Source of the DNA: Bradyrhizobium sp. LLZ17
Lineage (GTDB): Bacteria; Pseudomonadota; Alphaproteobacteria; Rhizobiales; Xanthobacteraceae
Direction of reading: 5' to 3'
Assembly: GCF_041200145.1 (NCBI RefSeq)
Contig: NZ_CP165734.1
Location: 6,801,001 to 6,865,000 of the forward strand
DNA: 64,000 nucleotides
This document shows positions 52,207 to 61,009 of the stretch, one piece after another. A model generated the notes under the pieces. It was not told where the DNA came from and searched no databases. It saw only the letters and a list, made by a program, of their open reading frames with translations. Numbering within the stretch: position 1 is the stretch's first letter; the number at the start of each line of letters is the position of its first letter. Position numbers and translations under genes: made by a program.

Positions 52207-52222
52207 TTAACCCTCCGGTAAC
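52207..52222. promoter_or_regulatory. CtrA-like box upstream of ftsW
   Basis: TTAA-CCCTCCG-GTAAC matches TTAA-N7-TTAAC at eight of nine positions. It lies 16 to 64 bp before the two possible ftsW starts. CtrA controls division genes in Caulobacter; its action here is inferred. Confidence 0.45.
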
Positions 52223-52270
52223 CAACCTCGGCGACCAATGGACCGACCTCTGTCCGAAAGTCGGCCGCGC

Positions 52271-53422
52271 ATGCTCTCCCGTGAAGAACGCACCCCCTTT
52301 ACCGAGTGGTGGTGGACCGTCGACAAGCCGCTGCTCGGCGCGATCCTGGTGTTGATGCTGACCGGCGTCATCCTGTCGCTGGCCGCGAGCCCGCCGGTTG
52401 CGACCCGCATCGGGCTCGATCCCTTCCACTTCTTCAGCCGCCACGTGCTGTTCCTGTTGCCGTCCTGCATTGTGCTCGTCGGCGTCTCCTTCCTGTCGCC
52501 GCGGGCGATCCGGCGTTCGGCGCTGATTATCTTTGCCGTCAGCATCATCCTGATCGTGGTGACGCTGGCTATTGGCCCCGAGGTGAAGGGCTCGCGGCGC
52601 TGGATCACGCTGCTCGGCGTCAACATCCAGGCCTCCGAAATCGCCAAGCCGTCGTTTGTCGTCATCGCGGCCTGGCTGTTCGCGGAATCGACCAAGCGCC
52701 CGGAGATGCCCGCGACCTCGATGGCGCTGGTGCTGCTGTTGATGCTGGTCTCGCTGCTGATCATGGAGCCGGATTTCGGCCAGACCATGCTGATCCTGAT
52801 GGTGTGGGGCTCGCTGTTCTTCATCGCGGGCATGCGCATGATCTGGGTGTTCGGCCTCGCGGGCGCCGCCGCCGCGGGCCTGTTCAGCGCCTATCTCTTC
52901 GTTCCCCACGTCGCCGGACGCATCAAGCGCTTTATGAACCCGGCCTCCGGCGACACCTTCCAGGTCGATACCGCGATGGAGGCTTTCTACAACGGCGGAT
53001 GGTTCGGGCTCGGGCCGGGCGAGGGCATCGCGAAACGCAGCCTGCCGGACAGCCACACCGACTTCGTGTTCGCGGTGGCCGCCGAAGAGTTCGGCATCAT
53101 CCTGTGCCTCGCCATGCTGGCGCTGTTCGCCTTCGTCGTGATCCGCACCCTGTCGCGCGCCTATTCCAATGAGGACATGTTCTCGCGTTTTGCGGCGTCC
53201 GGCCTTGCCATCCTGTTCGGGGTGCAGGCCGCGATCAACATGTCGGTCAACCTCCAGCTCATCCCAGCCAAGGGCATGACGCTGCCCTTCATCTCCTATG
53301 GCGGCTCCTCGATCGTGTCACTCTCCTACGGCGTCGGCATGATGCTGGCGCTGACCCGGCTGCGACCGCGCACCGAGGTCGAGGCAAGCGGCCACGCTGA
53401 GGCGATGCGCAGCTACGCGTAG
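52271..53422 (+). CDS. ftsW: Septal peptidoglycan polymerase FtsW
   Basis: A SEDS-family glycosyltransferase of 383 residues with ten membrane helices. Signature regions are GSRRWITLLGVNIQASEIAKPS, EPDFGQTMLILM, YNGGWFGLGPGEGIAKRSLPDSHTDFVFAVAAEEFG and LPFISYGGSSIVSLSYGVGMML. It polymerises glycan strands from lipid II at the septum with FtsI. ATG 52271 (MLSREERTPF) is preferred; an in-frame ATG at 52238 would add 11 residues. Confidence 0.95.
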   Translation: MLSREERTPFTEWWWTVDKPLLGAILVLMLTGVILSLAASPPVATRIGLDPFHFFSRHVLFLLPSCIVLVGVSFLSPRAIRRSALIIFAVSIILIVVTLAIGPEVKGSRRWITLLGVNIQASEIAKPSFVVIAAWLFAESTKRPEMPATSMALVLLLMLVSLLIMEPDFGQTMLILMVWGSLFFIAGMRMIWVFGLAGAAAAGLFSAYLFVPHVAGRIKRFMNPASGDTFQVDTAMEAFYNGGWFGLGPGEGIAKRSLPDSHTDFVFAVAAEEFGIILCLAMLALFAFVVIRTLSRAYSNEDMFSRFAASGLAILFGVQAAINMSVNLQLIPAKGMTLPFISYGGSSIVSLSYGVGMMLALTRLRPRTEVEASGHAEAMRSYA

Positions 53423-53427
53423 TTCTT

Positions 53428-53508
53428 CGTCATTGTGAGCGCAGCGAAGCAATCCACGAATCCTTTCGCGGTGGCAGTCTGGATTGCCTCGCTGCGCTCG
53501 CAATGACG
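53428..53508. repeat. Palindromic element, family D, copy 2
   Basis: CGTCATTGTGAGCGCAGCG opens and CGCTGCGCTCGCAATGACG closes the element; GCAATCCAC and TGGATTGC are inner arms. It starts six bases after the ftsW stop and ends 28 bp before murG. Confidence 0.82.
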
Positions 53509-53535
53509 GGAGAGACACTGTAAAACTTCCCCAGC

Positions 53536-54637
53536 ATGGACAATTCTCCCTTGATTCTGCTCGCCGCGGGCGGCACCGGCGGCCATTTGTTTCCCGCCGA
53601 GGCGCTTGGGGTCGAACTGATCCGGCGCGGCTTTCGCGTGCGCCTCGTCACCGACGAGCGCGCGCTGCGCTATAGCGGTCTGTTCAGCAAGGACATGATC
53701 GACGTCGTCGCGAGTGAAACCGCGCGCGGCCGCAATCCGTTGCAGCTCGCCTATGCCGGGCTCACGCTCGCCACCGGCACGCTGTCCGCATACCGCTTGA
53801 TCAAGCGATTGAAGCCGGTCGCTGTGGTCGGCTTCGGCGGCTATCCGACATTGCCGCCGCTGGTCGCAGCAAAATTGGCTGGCGTGCCCGGGATCATCCA
53901 CGAGGCCAACGCCGTGCTCGGCCGCGCCAACCGGTTTCTCGCAGGCCGCGTCCGCGCGATCGCAACATCTCTGCCGGGCGTGCTCGACCGCGATCCCGCG
54001 CTATCGGGCAAGACCACGACGGTCGGCACGCCGATGCGGCCGGCGGTCCTTGCCGCTGCCGCCATGCCATATGCCGCACCCGAAGTGAATGGTCCGCTGC
54101 GCCTGCTCGTCGTCGGCGGCAGCCAGGGCGCACGCATCATGGCCGATGTCGTGCCGGGCGCGATCGAACGGCTCGAGCCCGCGCTGTGGGGCCGGCTGAT
54201 CCTGACCCAGCAGGTGCGCGACGAGGACATGGCGCGCGTGCGCGCGGTGTACGACAAGCTGAAGATCAATGCCGAGCTCGCGCCGTTCTTCACGGATTTG
54301 CCGGCGCGGCTCGCCTCCAACCATCTGGTGGTGTCGCGCTCCGGCGCCGGCACCGTGGCCGAGCTCGCCGCGATCGGCCGGCCCTCGATCCTGGTGCCGC
54401 TGCCGGGCTCGATCGACCAGGACCAGTTCGCCAACGCCGGCGTGCTGGCCAAGGTTGACGGCGCGATCTCGCATCCCGCAGCCCGAGTTCTCGTCCGACC
54501 GGCTCGCCGCCGAGATCTCCGCCTTCGCCGCCGAACCCGCGCGTCTTGCCGCCATGGCAGGGGCGGCCCGTAGCGCCGGCCGGCTCGATGCGGCGGAGCG
54601 GCTGGCTGATCTGGTGGTCAAAGTCGCGGGAATCTGA
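53536..54637 (+). CDS. murG: Lipid II synthase MurG, frameshifted near the 3' end
   Basis: The GT28 enzyme that adds GlcNAc to lipid I on the inner membrane face. Normal parts include LLAAGGTGGHLFPAEAL, VVGFGGYPTLPPLVAA, IHEANAVLGRANR, VVGGSQGARIMADVVP, VSRSGAGTVAELAAIGRPSILVPLPGSIDQDQ. Near 54470-54473 one extra base (GCGATCTCGCATCCC, expected GCGATCTCGATCCC) throws the frame to a stop at 54573, while the true C-terminus IPQPEFSSDRLAAEIS continues in another frame to TGA 54637. An error in the assembly is likely, because the gene is essential. Confidence 0.9.
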
Positions 54638-54668
54638 GCCTAAACGGACCGATTTTCGTATTTTTGCC

Positions 54669-54784
54669 GTCATGGCCGGGCTTGTCCCGGCCATCCACGT
54701 CTTGCATGAAGTAGCTTGGGATTCGTGGATGGCCGGGAGCACCTTGCGCAAAGACGCGCTTCGCGCTTATGCCCGGGCATGACG
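54669..54784. repeat. Palindromic element, family B, divergent copy
   Basis: GTCATGGCCGGGCTTGTCCC opens, GTGGATGGCCGGGA lies in the middle and TATGCCCGGGCATGACG closes the element. It fills the murG-murC junction and ends 20 bp before the murC ATG. Confidence 0.75.
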
Positions 54785-54804
54785 ACGGAACGACGGAACA
54801 GAGC

Positions 54805-56208
54805 ATGAGACTGCCGCGCGAGATCGGACCCATCCACTTCGTCGGGATCGGCGGGATCGGCATGAGCGGCATCGCCGAGGTGCTGGTCAATCTCGGCTAC
54901 GCGGTGCAGGGCTCGGACGCCTCGGACAATTACAATCTCGACCGTCTGCGCAAGAAGGGCGCAAAGGTCTCGGTCGGTCACGCCGCGGAGAATGTCGATG
55001 GGGCCGCGGTCGTCGTGGTGTCCTCGGCGATCAAGCGCGACAATCCGGAACTGATGGCCGCGCGCGCGCAGCGCATTCCGGTGGTGCGCCGCGCCGAGAT
55101 GCTGGCCGAGCTGATGCGGCTCAAAAGCTGCGTTGCGATCGCCGGCACCCATGGCAAGACCACGACCACCACGATGGTCGCGACGCTGCTCGACGCCGGC
55201 GGGCTCGATCCCACCGTCATCAATGGCGGCATCATCAACGCCTACGGCTCCAACGCGCGCCTCGGCGCCGGCGACTGGATGGTGGTGGAAGCCGACGAGA
55301 GTGACGGTACTTTTTTGAAGCTCCCGACCGAGGTCGCGATCGTCACCAATGTCGATCCCGAGCATCTCGACCACTTCAAGACTTTTGAGGCCGTGCAGGA
55401 CGCGTTTCGGCTTTTCGTGGAGAACCTGCCGTTCTACGGCTTCGCCGTGATGTGCATCGATCACCCCGTCGTGCAAACCCTGGTCGGCAAGATCGAGGAT
55501 CGCCGCATCATGACGTATGGCGAGAATCCGCAGGCCGATGCGCGGCTGGTCGATCTCACGCCGATGGGCGGCGGATCGAAGTTCAAGGTTGCGTTCCGTG
55601 ATCGCAAGTCCGGCGCTGTGCACGAGATCGCCGATCTCATGCTGCCGATGCCGGGCCGCCACAACGCGTCCAACGCGACGGCCGCAATCGCTGTCGCGCG
55701 CGAGCTCGGCGTCTCCGATGATGCGATCCGCGCGGCGATCGCTGGCTTCGGCGGCGTCAAGCGCCGCTTCACCAAGACCGGCGAATATAACGGCGTTGCC
55801 GTGATAGACGATTACGGCCATCACCCGGTCGAGATCGCGGCGGTGCTCAAGGCAGCGCGCGAATCCACCAACGGCAAGATCGTCGCGGTGGTGCAGCCGC
55901 ATCGCTACACCCGCCTGCAATCGTTGTTCGAGGAATTTTGCACCTGCTTCAACGATGCCGACGCGGTGATCGTCGCGGACGTCTATGCCGCGGGTGAGAC
56001 TGCGATCGAAGGCATCGACCGCGATCATTTTGTCGCGGGCCTGCGCGCGCACGGCCACCGCGAGGTGATCCCGCTGCCGGCGGCGACTGAACTCGCGGGG
56101 ATCGTCAAGGGATTGGCGAAGTCGGGCGATCTCGTCGTGTGCCTCGGTGCCGGCAACATCACGCAATGGGCGTATGCATTGCCGGGTGAATTGAAAGCGT
56201 TGGGGTGA
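54805..56208 (+). CDS. murC: UDP-MurNAc:L-alanine ligase
   Basis: A 467-residue cytoplasmic ligase, the usual MurC length. The N-terminal Rossmann motif is [16 protein letters not shown], the ATP loop [10 protein letters not shown], then [22 protein letters not shown], and the C-terminal [15 protein letters not shown] 54805 starts at the family consensus [10 protein letters not shown]; the open frame upstream to 54769 lies in the repeat. It overlaps murB by 4 nt (GTGA). Confidence 0.96.
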   Translation: MRLPREIGPIHFVGIGGIGMSGIAEVLVNLGYAVQGSDASDNYNLDRLRKKGAKVSVGHAAENVDGAAVVVVSSAIKRDNPELMAARAQRIPVVRRAEMLAELMRLKSCVAIAGTHGKTTTTTMVATLLDAGGLDPTVINGGIINAYGSNARLGAGDWMVVEADESDGTFLKLPTEVAIVTNVDPEHLDHFKTFEAVQDAFRLFVENLPFYGFAVMCIDHPVVQTLVGKIEDRRIMTYGENPQADARLVDLTPMGGGSKFKVAFRDRKSGAVHEIADLMLPMPGRHNASNATAAIAVARELGVSDDAIRAAIAGFGGVKRRFTKTGEYNGVAVIDDYGHHPVEIAAVLKAARESTNGKIVAVVQPHRYTRLQSLFEEFCTCFNDADAVIVADVYAAGETAIEGIDRDHFVAGLRAHGHREVIPLPAATELAGIVKGLAKSGDLVVCLGAGNITQWAYALPGELKALG

Positions 56209-57134
56209 GGGCGGTGGGATTTCCCGACATCACCCCCGCTCTCAAAGCCGCGATGCCCGAGCTGCGCGGCCGCCTGCTGGCGAACCAGTCGCTCGCTGAG
56301 CTGACCTGGTTTCGCGTCGGCGGTCCGGCACAGGTGCTGTTCACACCGGCCGATGAGGACGATCTCGCTTATTGCCTGGCACATCTGCCGAGCGACATCC
56401 CGGTCTACGTCGTCGGGGTCGGCTCCAATCTCATCGTGCGCGACGGTGGCATTGCCGGCGTTGTGATCCGGCTGGCGCCGCGCGCCTTTGGCGATGCGAG
56501 TGCAAGCGGTGACGTCGTCACGGCCGGCGCGGCCGCACTCGACAAGCGCGTGGCGGAAGTGGCGGCTGGCGCTGATATCGCCGGCCTCGAATTCTACTTC
56601 GGCATTCCCGGCACGATCGGCGGCGCGCTGCGCATGAATGCGGGCGCCAATGGTGGCGAGACTAAGGACGTGCTGATCGAGGCGCGAGGTGTCGGGCGCG
56701 ACGGCACGAAGCATGTCTTCACCAACGCCGAGATGAACTTCGTCTATCGCAACAGCGGCGTCGATTCCTCCATCATCTTTACGTCCGCGCGCTTTCGCGG
56801 CGAGATCAGGGATCCTGATGCGATCCGCGCGCGCATGGCGGAGGTGCAGAGCCACCGCGAGACCGCGCAGCCGATTCGGGAGAAGACCGGTGGCTCGACC
56901 TTCAAGAATCCGCCAGGCCATTCCGCCTGGAAACTGATCGACGCCGCCGGCTGCCGCGGCTTGCGCGTCGGCGGCGCGCAGGTGTCCAAAATGCACTGCA
57001 ATTTCCTGATCAACACGGGCGAGGCCACCGCGCACGACATCGAGACGCTGGGCGAGACCGTGCGCGAACGGGTGAAGGCAAACTCTGGAATTGAGCTACA
57101 TTGGGAAATCAAGCGGATCGGGATTTCCCTCTAA
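56205..57134 (+). CDS. murB: UDP-N-acetylenolpyruvoylglucosamine reductase
   Basis: A 309-residue FAD enzyme that reduces the enolpyruvyl group to make UDP-MurNAc. FAD-site motifs are [21 protein letters not shown] and [20 protein letters not shown]; the catalytic Ser is in [18 protein letters not shown], and the chain ends with EIKRIG. The short type without the type I insert. Start GTG 56205 overlaps the murC stop, which favours coupling. A family C repeat begins at the base after its TAA. Confidence 0.95.
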   Translation: MRAVGFPDITPALKAAMPELRGRLLANQSLAELTWFRVGGPAQVLFTPADEDDLAYCLAHLPSDIPVYVVGVGSNLIVRDGGIAGVVIRLAPRAFGDASASGDVVTAGAAALDKRVAEVAAGADIAGLEFYFGIPGTIGGALRMNAGANGGETKDVLIEARGVGRDGTKHVFTNAEMNFVYRNSGVDSSIIFTSARFRGEIRDPDAIRARMAEVQSHRETAQPIREKTGGSTFKNPPGHSAWKLIDAAGCRGLRVGGAQVSKMHCNFLINTGEATAHDIETLGETVRERVKANSGIELHWEIKRIGISL

Positions 57135-57213
57135 CAGTCATTCCGGGGGCGCGCAGCGCAACCCGGATCTCGAGATTCCGGGTCTGGTGCTTGCGCACCA
57201 TCCCGGAATGACG
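57135..57213. repeat. Palindromic element, family C, copy 4
   Basis: CAGTCATTCCGGGGGCGCGC opens and ATCCCGGAATGACG closes the element, with CCCGGATCTCGAGATTCCGGG in the middle. It fills the murB-ddl junction. Confidence 0.8.
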
Positions 57214-57229
57214 AAATGCGAGGCAGCGA

Positions 57230-58216
57230 ATGCGCATCACCATCCTCTTCGGCGGCTCCAATCGCGAGCGTCTGGTTTCGGTCGCCTCCGCACAGGCGCT
57301 GCATCAGGCGCTGCCCGAGGCCGATCTCTGGTTCTGGGATATCGAGGATAAGGTCCACACCGTTTCCTCGAAGCAACTGCTTGAACATGCCCGTCCTTTC
57401 GAGGACGAGTTCAAGCCGGGCACGCGCGGCATTGCGCTGGAGCAGGCGCTCGACCAGGCCAAGCTGGAAGATCGCGTGCTGGTGCTCAGCCTGCATGGCG
57501 GCCGTGCCGAGAACGGCGAATTGCAGGTGATGTGCGAGGCGCGCGGCGTGGCCTTCACCGGATCGGGTTCGGCCTCCTCGCATCTCGCCTTTGACAAGAT
57601 CGCCGCCAAACGGTTTGCCGCCTTCGCCGGCGTGACGCCGCCGGCGAACATTGCGCTCGACGACATCGACGAGGCCTTTGCCGAATACGGCCGGCTGATC
57701 GCAAAACCGGCGCGCGACGGATCGAGCTATGGCCTGATCTTCGTCAACGCCAAGCAGGATCTGGTCGCCGTCCGCAACGCGGCGAAGCACGAAGAATATG
57801 TCGTCGAGCCCTATATTGCCGGTGTGGAGGCGACCTGCGGCGTGTTGGAGCGGCCGGACGGTTCGATCATCGCGCTGCCGCCGATCGAAATCATTCCGGG
57901 CGAAGGCAATTTCGACTACGCAGCAAAATATCTCTTGAGTTCGACCCAGGAGATCTGCCCCGGGCGCTTCACGGCGGAGGTCACGGCCGCGCTGAAGCAG
58001 CAGGCGATGCTGGCGCACCGCGCGATGTCCTGCACCGGCTATTCCCGTTCCGACTTCATCGTCTCGGACAAGGGCTTGGTTTATCTCGAAACCAACACGT
58101 TGCCCGGGCTGACCAAGTCCTCGCTCTATCCCAAGTCGCTGAAGGCCGAGGGCATCGCGTTCGTCGACTTCCTGCGCGGCCTGATCGAGCTCGCTGAGCG
58201 GCGGGTGCGGAAATAA
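57230..58216 (+). CDS. ddl: D-alanine:D-alanine ligase-like ATP-grasp enzyme
   Basis: A 328-residue ATP-grasp protein in the usual ddlB position. It has ITILFGGSNRERLVSVASA, LSLHGGRAENGELQ, FTGSGSASSHLAFDK, EIIPGEGNFDYAAKYL and YLETNTLPGLTKSSLYPK, all matching Ddl landmarks but with changes: LHGGRAENG in place of the usual HGxxGEDG, and SNRERLVS in place of the usual SxERxVS spacing. It should make D-Ala-D-Ala for MurF, though the divergence leaves room for another D-amino acid. GAGGCAGCGA precedes the ATG. Confidence 0.85.
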   Translation: MRITILFGGSNRERLVSVASAQALHQALPEADLWFWDIEDKVHTVSSKQLLEHARPFEDEFKPGTRGIALEQALDQAKLEDRVLVLSLHGGRAENGELQVMCEARGVAFTGSGSASSHLAFDKIAAKRFAAFAGVTPPANIALDDIDEAFAEYGRLIAKPARDGSSYGLIFVNAKQDLVAVRNAAKHEEYVVEPYIAGVEATCGVLERPDGSIIALPPIEIIPGEGNFDYAAKYLLSSTQEICPGRFTAEVTAALKQQAMLAHRAMSCTGYSRSDFIVSDKGLVYLETNTLPGLTKSSLYPKSLKAEGIAFVDFLRGLIELAERRVRK

Positions 58217-58567
58217 TTAGGATTGGTTAACGCGTCCAAGGGCGAAACGGCCCGGTTTGGCGGCCAAAACCGGTCAAATGCCGGACATCGCGGCATAAAT
58301 GCCTCACAGGGCTGGGCAAAAAGCATCCCGCGTTAACGAACTTTACCTTTTGTTTACCAGGAAGTCCGAAGGTTAACGCTGGCGGCGCATATGGCGTTTT
58401 GGCTGCCGGCGCGTGAGCTGCTGCGGATCTGTCCGGCAGCAGCGAACGCTTTGAAGGGGAGAGGCTTCTTCTACCGAAGACCAGTACCCGGCCCGGCAAG
58501 TCCGAGACGTCATGTTCGCCAGGACCCGCGCGCGATGTTGCGGGTAAACTGTTGACGAGCTCGTGCA
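58217..58567. promoter_or_regulatory. Upstream region of ftsQAZ
   Basis: A 351-bp gap with no gene. It has three GTTAACG sites (58223, 58332, 58372), a direct repeat TTTACC-N5-TTTACC at 58342-58358, a TTAA-N7-TACC half-match to a CtrA box at 58333, and a GCTGCTGCGG / CCGGCAGCAGC hairpin at 58417-58443. This is probably the main promoter of ftsQ, ftsA and ftsZ. Confidence 0.45.
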
Positions 58568-59603
58568 ATGGATGGTGCAGGAAGCCTCACCCGATCACTT
58601 GTAAGATCGCTGAGGCCCCAAACTGACCTGAAGGCGGCCGCCGTTGGAGCGGTCGTGCTTCTGCGCGAGTGGGTGCAGGAAAAAGCGCCAGGAAAGACTT
58701 CACCAGAAGCGCGCCGGCGCCAAAGACAAAGTCAGGACGAAGGCCAAGCCCGTGATCGAGCGCACCCCGCCGCCGCGCATGGTCGCGCTGGTCGAGCGCT
58801 ATTTGCCGCGCCGGGTCGGCATCGGCATGACCGTGCTGCTCCTGATCGGAAGCTGCGGCTTCGGTATCGTCAAGGGCGGCCACCTCCAGGATTTCATCGC
58901 CGCCGTCAGCGACGCGCGCAATGCGATGGCCAACTCCGCCGGCTTCCGCATCACCTCGGTCGTGATCAACGGCCGCAAGCAGCTCAGCCAGGACGAGATT
59001 CTGGCGATCGGCGGCGTCAGCGGCCGCTCCTCGCTGCTGTTCCTCGACGCCGACGGCGTGCGCGACAAGCTGAAGGCCAATCCCTGGATCGCGGATGCAA
59101 CCGTGCTGAAGCTCTATCCGGGCCGGCTCATGATCGAGATCACCGAGCGCCAGCCGTTCGCGCTGTGGCAGGAGGGCGGTCGGCTCTCCGTCATCGCCGA
59201 CGACGGCGCCCTGCTCGAACCCTATGTCTCGCGCCGGTTCCTGTCGTTGCCGCTCGTGGTCGGCAAGGGTGCCGACACCCAGGCGCGCGATTTCCTCGCG
59301 CTGCTGGCGCGCTATCCGCAAGTGAATTCGGTGACGAAAGCCGCGATCCTCGTCGGTGAGCGGCGCTGGAACCTGAGACTGAAGGACGGCCTCGACATCC
59401 GCCTGCCCGAGCAGGACGTCGGCAACGCACTTGCCGCGCTCTCCAGGCTCGACAAGGACGAAAAGCTGTTCTCCCGCGACATCGTCGCAGTCGACATGCG
59501 CCTGCCCGATCGTCTGGTGGTGCAGCTGTCCGATGACGCCGCCAAAGCGCGCGAGGACCTGTTCAAGGACAAGAAGAAAAAGAAGGCCGGGGACTCCGCA
59601 TGA
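58568..59603 (+). CDS. ftsQ: Cell division protein FtsQ, frameshifted in a poly-A tract
   Basis: A bitopic division protein. The N-terminal cytoplasmic part reads MDGAGSLTRSLVRSLRPQTD to REWVQEK; at an A5 tract (58680-58684) the frame shifts, and the remainder (KRQERLHQKRAGAKDK, membrane helix VGIGMTVLLLIGSCGFGIV, POTRA domain FRITSVVINGRKQLSQDEIL, FtsQ/DivIB beta domain to the end) is in another frame. One A fewer restores about 344 residues. FtsQ recruits FtsL/FtsB to the ring. The stop overlaps ftsA by 4 nt. Error in the assembly is the likeliest cause. Confidence 0.88.
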
Positions 59604-60922
59604 CCGGTCTCGATCGCACCCAGACGCCGAAGACGCGCCAGATGCCGCACAAGCGCGGCGGTCTCGTCGCCTGCCTCGACATCGGCACCAGCAAGATCGC
59701 CTGCATGATCGCCCGGCTGAAGCCGTCGGCGCCGAGCGAAGCCTTGGGCGGCCGCACCCATGCGGTGGAGTTGATCGGTTACAGCCAGATCCAGTCGCGC
59801 GGCATGAAGGCCGGCGCGGTGGTCGATCTCGCCGAATGCGAGCAGGCGGTGCGTCAGGCCGTTGGCCTCGCGGAGAAAATGGCCAAGGTGCGGGTCGAGT
59901 CCGTGCTGCTGTCGGTCTCCGGCGGCCGGCTCTCCGGCCAACTCGTCGAAGCTGCAGCCGACATCCGCGGCGGCGCGGTGACGCCCGCCGACGTCAGCCG
60001 CGTTACCTCCACCGGCATGCGCCACGCCACCGGCGATGGCCGCACGGTGCTGCATGCACTTCCGGTCGGCTACACGCTCGACGGCGTCAAGGGCATTCGC
60101 GATCCGCGCGGCATGGTCGCGCGCCAGTTCGGCGTCGACATGAATGTCGTCACCTGCGACGCCATGGTGGCGCGCAACCTGATGCTGGCGGTGGAACGCT
60201 GCCACCTCAACGTCGAAGCCATGGCGGCGAGCCCTTATGTCGCCGGTCTGTCGGTGCTGACCGACGACGAAGCCGATCTCGGCGCAGCCGTGGTCGAGAT
60301 GGGCGCGGGCACCACCACGATCGCGGTCTATTCCGGCGGCCGCTTCGTGCACGCGGCCGGATTTGCGGTCGGTGGGCAACACATCACGATGGATCTCGCG
60401 CGCGGACTCTCGGCGACCATTGCCGATGCCGAGCGGATCAAGACGTTATACGGAACGGTCCTCACCGGCGGATCGGACTCGCGCGAGCTGATGTCTGTAC
60501 CGACGGCCGGTGACGAGCAGGATCTGCCGCAGATCGTTTCGCGCGCCACCATTGCCAACATCGTCAAGCACCGTGCCGAGGAAGTCTTCGAAATGGTTCG
60601 GGACAAGCTGAAGGATTCGCCCTTCGCTGCAGAGCCCAAGGGCCGTGTCGTGCTCTCGGGCGGCGCCTCGCAGCTCACCGGTCTCGTCGAACTCGGAACG
60701 CAAATTCTCGGCCGGCCCGTGCGGGTCGGACGTCCGCTCGGCTTTGGCCGGCTGCCCAACGAGGCGAAGAACGCCGCGTTCGCGGTGCCGGCCGGACTAC
60801 TCGTCTACCCGCAATATGTTCACCACGAACATGTCGAACCGCGGCATACGCGGCAGCAGGTCAAGACAGGGACCGGCGGTTATTTCGGAAAGGTCGGACG
60901 ATGGCTACGCGAGGGCTTTTGA
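59600..60922 (+). CDS. ftsA: Cell division protein FtsA
   Basis: A 440-residue actin-like ATPase that anchors FtsZ to the membrane. Nucleotide-binding parts are ACLDIGTSKIACMIARL (phosphate 1), GAAVVEMGAGTTTIAVYSGG (phosphate 2) and VLSGGASQLTGLVEL (adenosine). The 1C domain follows ATG by about 100 residues. The last residues GGYFGKVGRWLREGF form the amphipathic membrane-targeting helix. ATGA overlap with ftsQ. Confidence 0.96.
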   Translation: MTGLDRTQTPKTRQMPHKRGGLVACLDIGTSKIACMIARLKPSAPSEALGGRTHAVELIGYSQIQSRGMKAGAVVDLAECEQAVRQAVGLAEKMAKVRVESVLLSVSGGRLSGQLVEAAADIRGGAVTPADVSRVTSTGMRHATGDGRTVLHALPVGYTLDGVKGIRDPRGMVARQFGVDMNVVTCDAMVARNLMLAVERCHLNVEAMAASPYVAGLSVLTDDEADLGAAVVEMGAGTTTIAVYSGGRFVHAAGFAVGGQHITMDLARGLSATIADAERIKTLYGTVLTGGSDSRELMSVPTAGDEQDLPQIVSRATIANIVKHRAEEVFEMVRDKLKDSPFAAEPKGRVVLSGGASQLTGLVELGTQILGRPVRVGRPLGFGRLPNEAKNAAFAVPAGLLVYPQYVHHEHVEPRHTRQQVKTGTGGYFGKVGRWLREGF

Positions 60923-61009
60923 TGATTCCTTTCCGCAATTCCCGACTTTCACCAACTCCCGCGGCCGCCGGCCGGGGCGAACCCACGCGCGCGTGATCGA
61001 GAGGCAAAC

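Noticed and set aside
58333..58347. A CtrA box before ftsQ
   Set aside because: Only TTAA matches well; the second half reads TACC, so it was kept as a weak note and not as a site.
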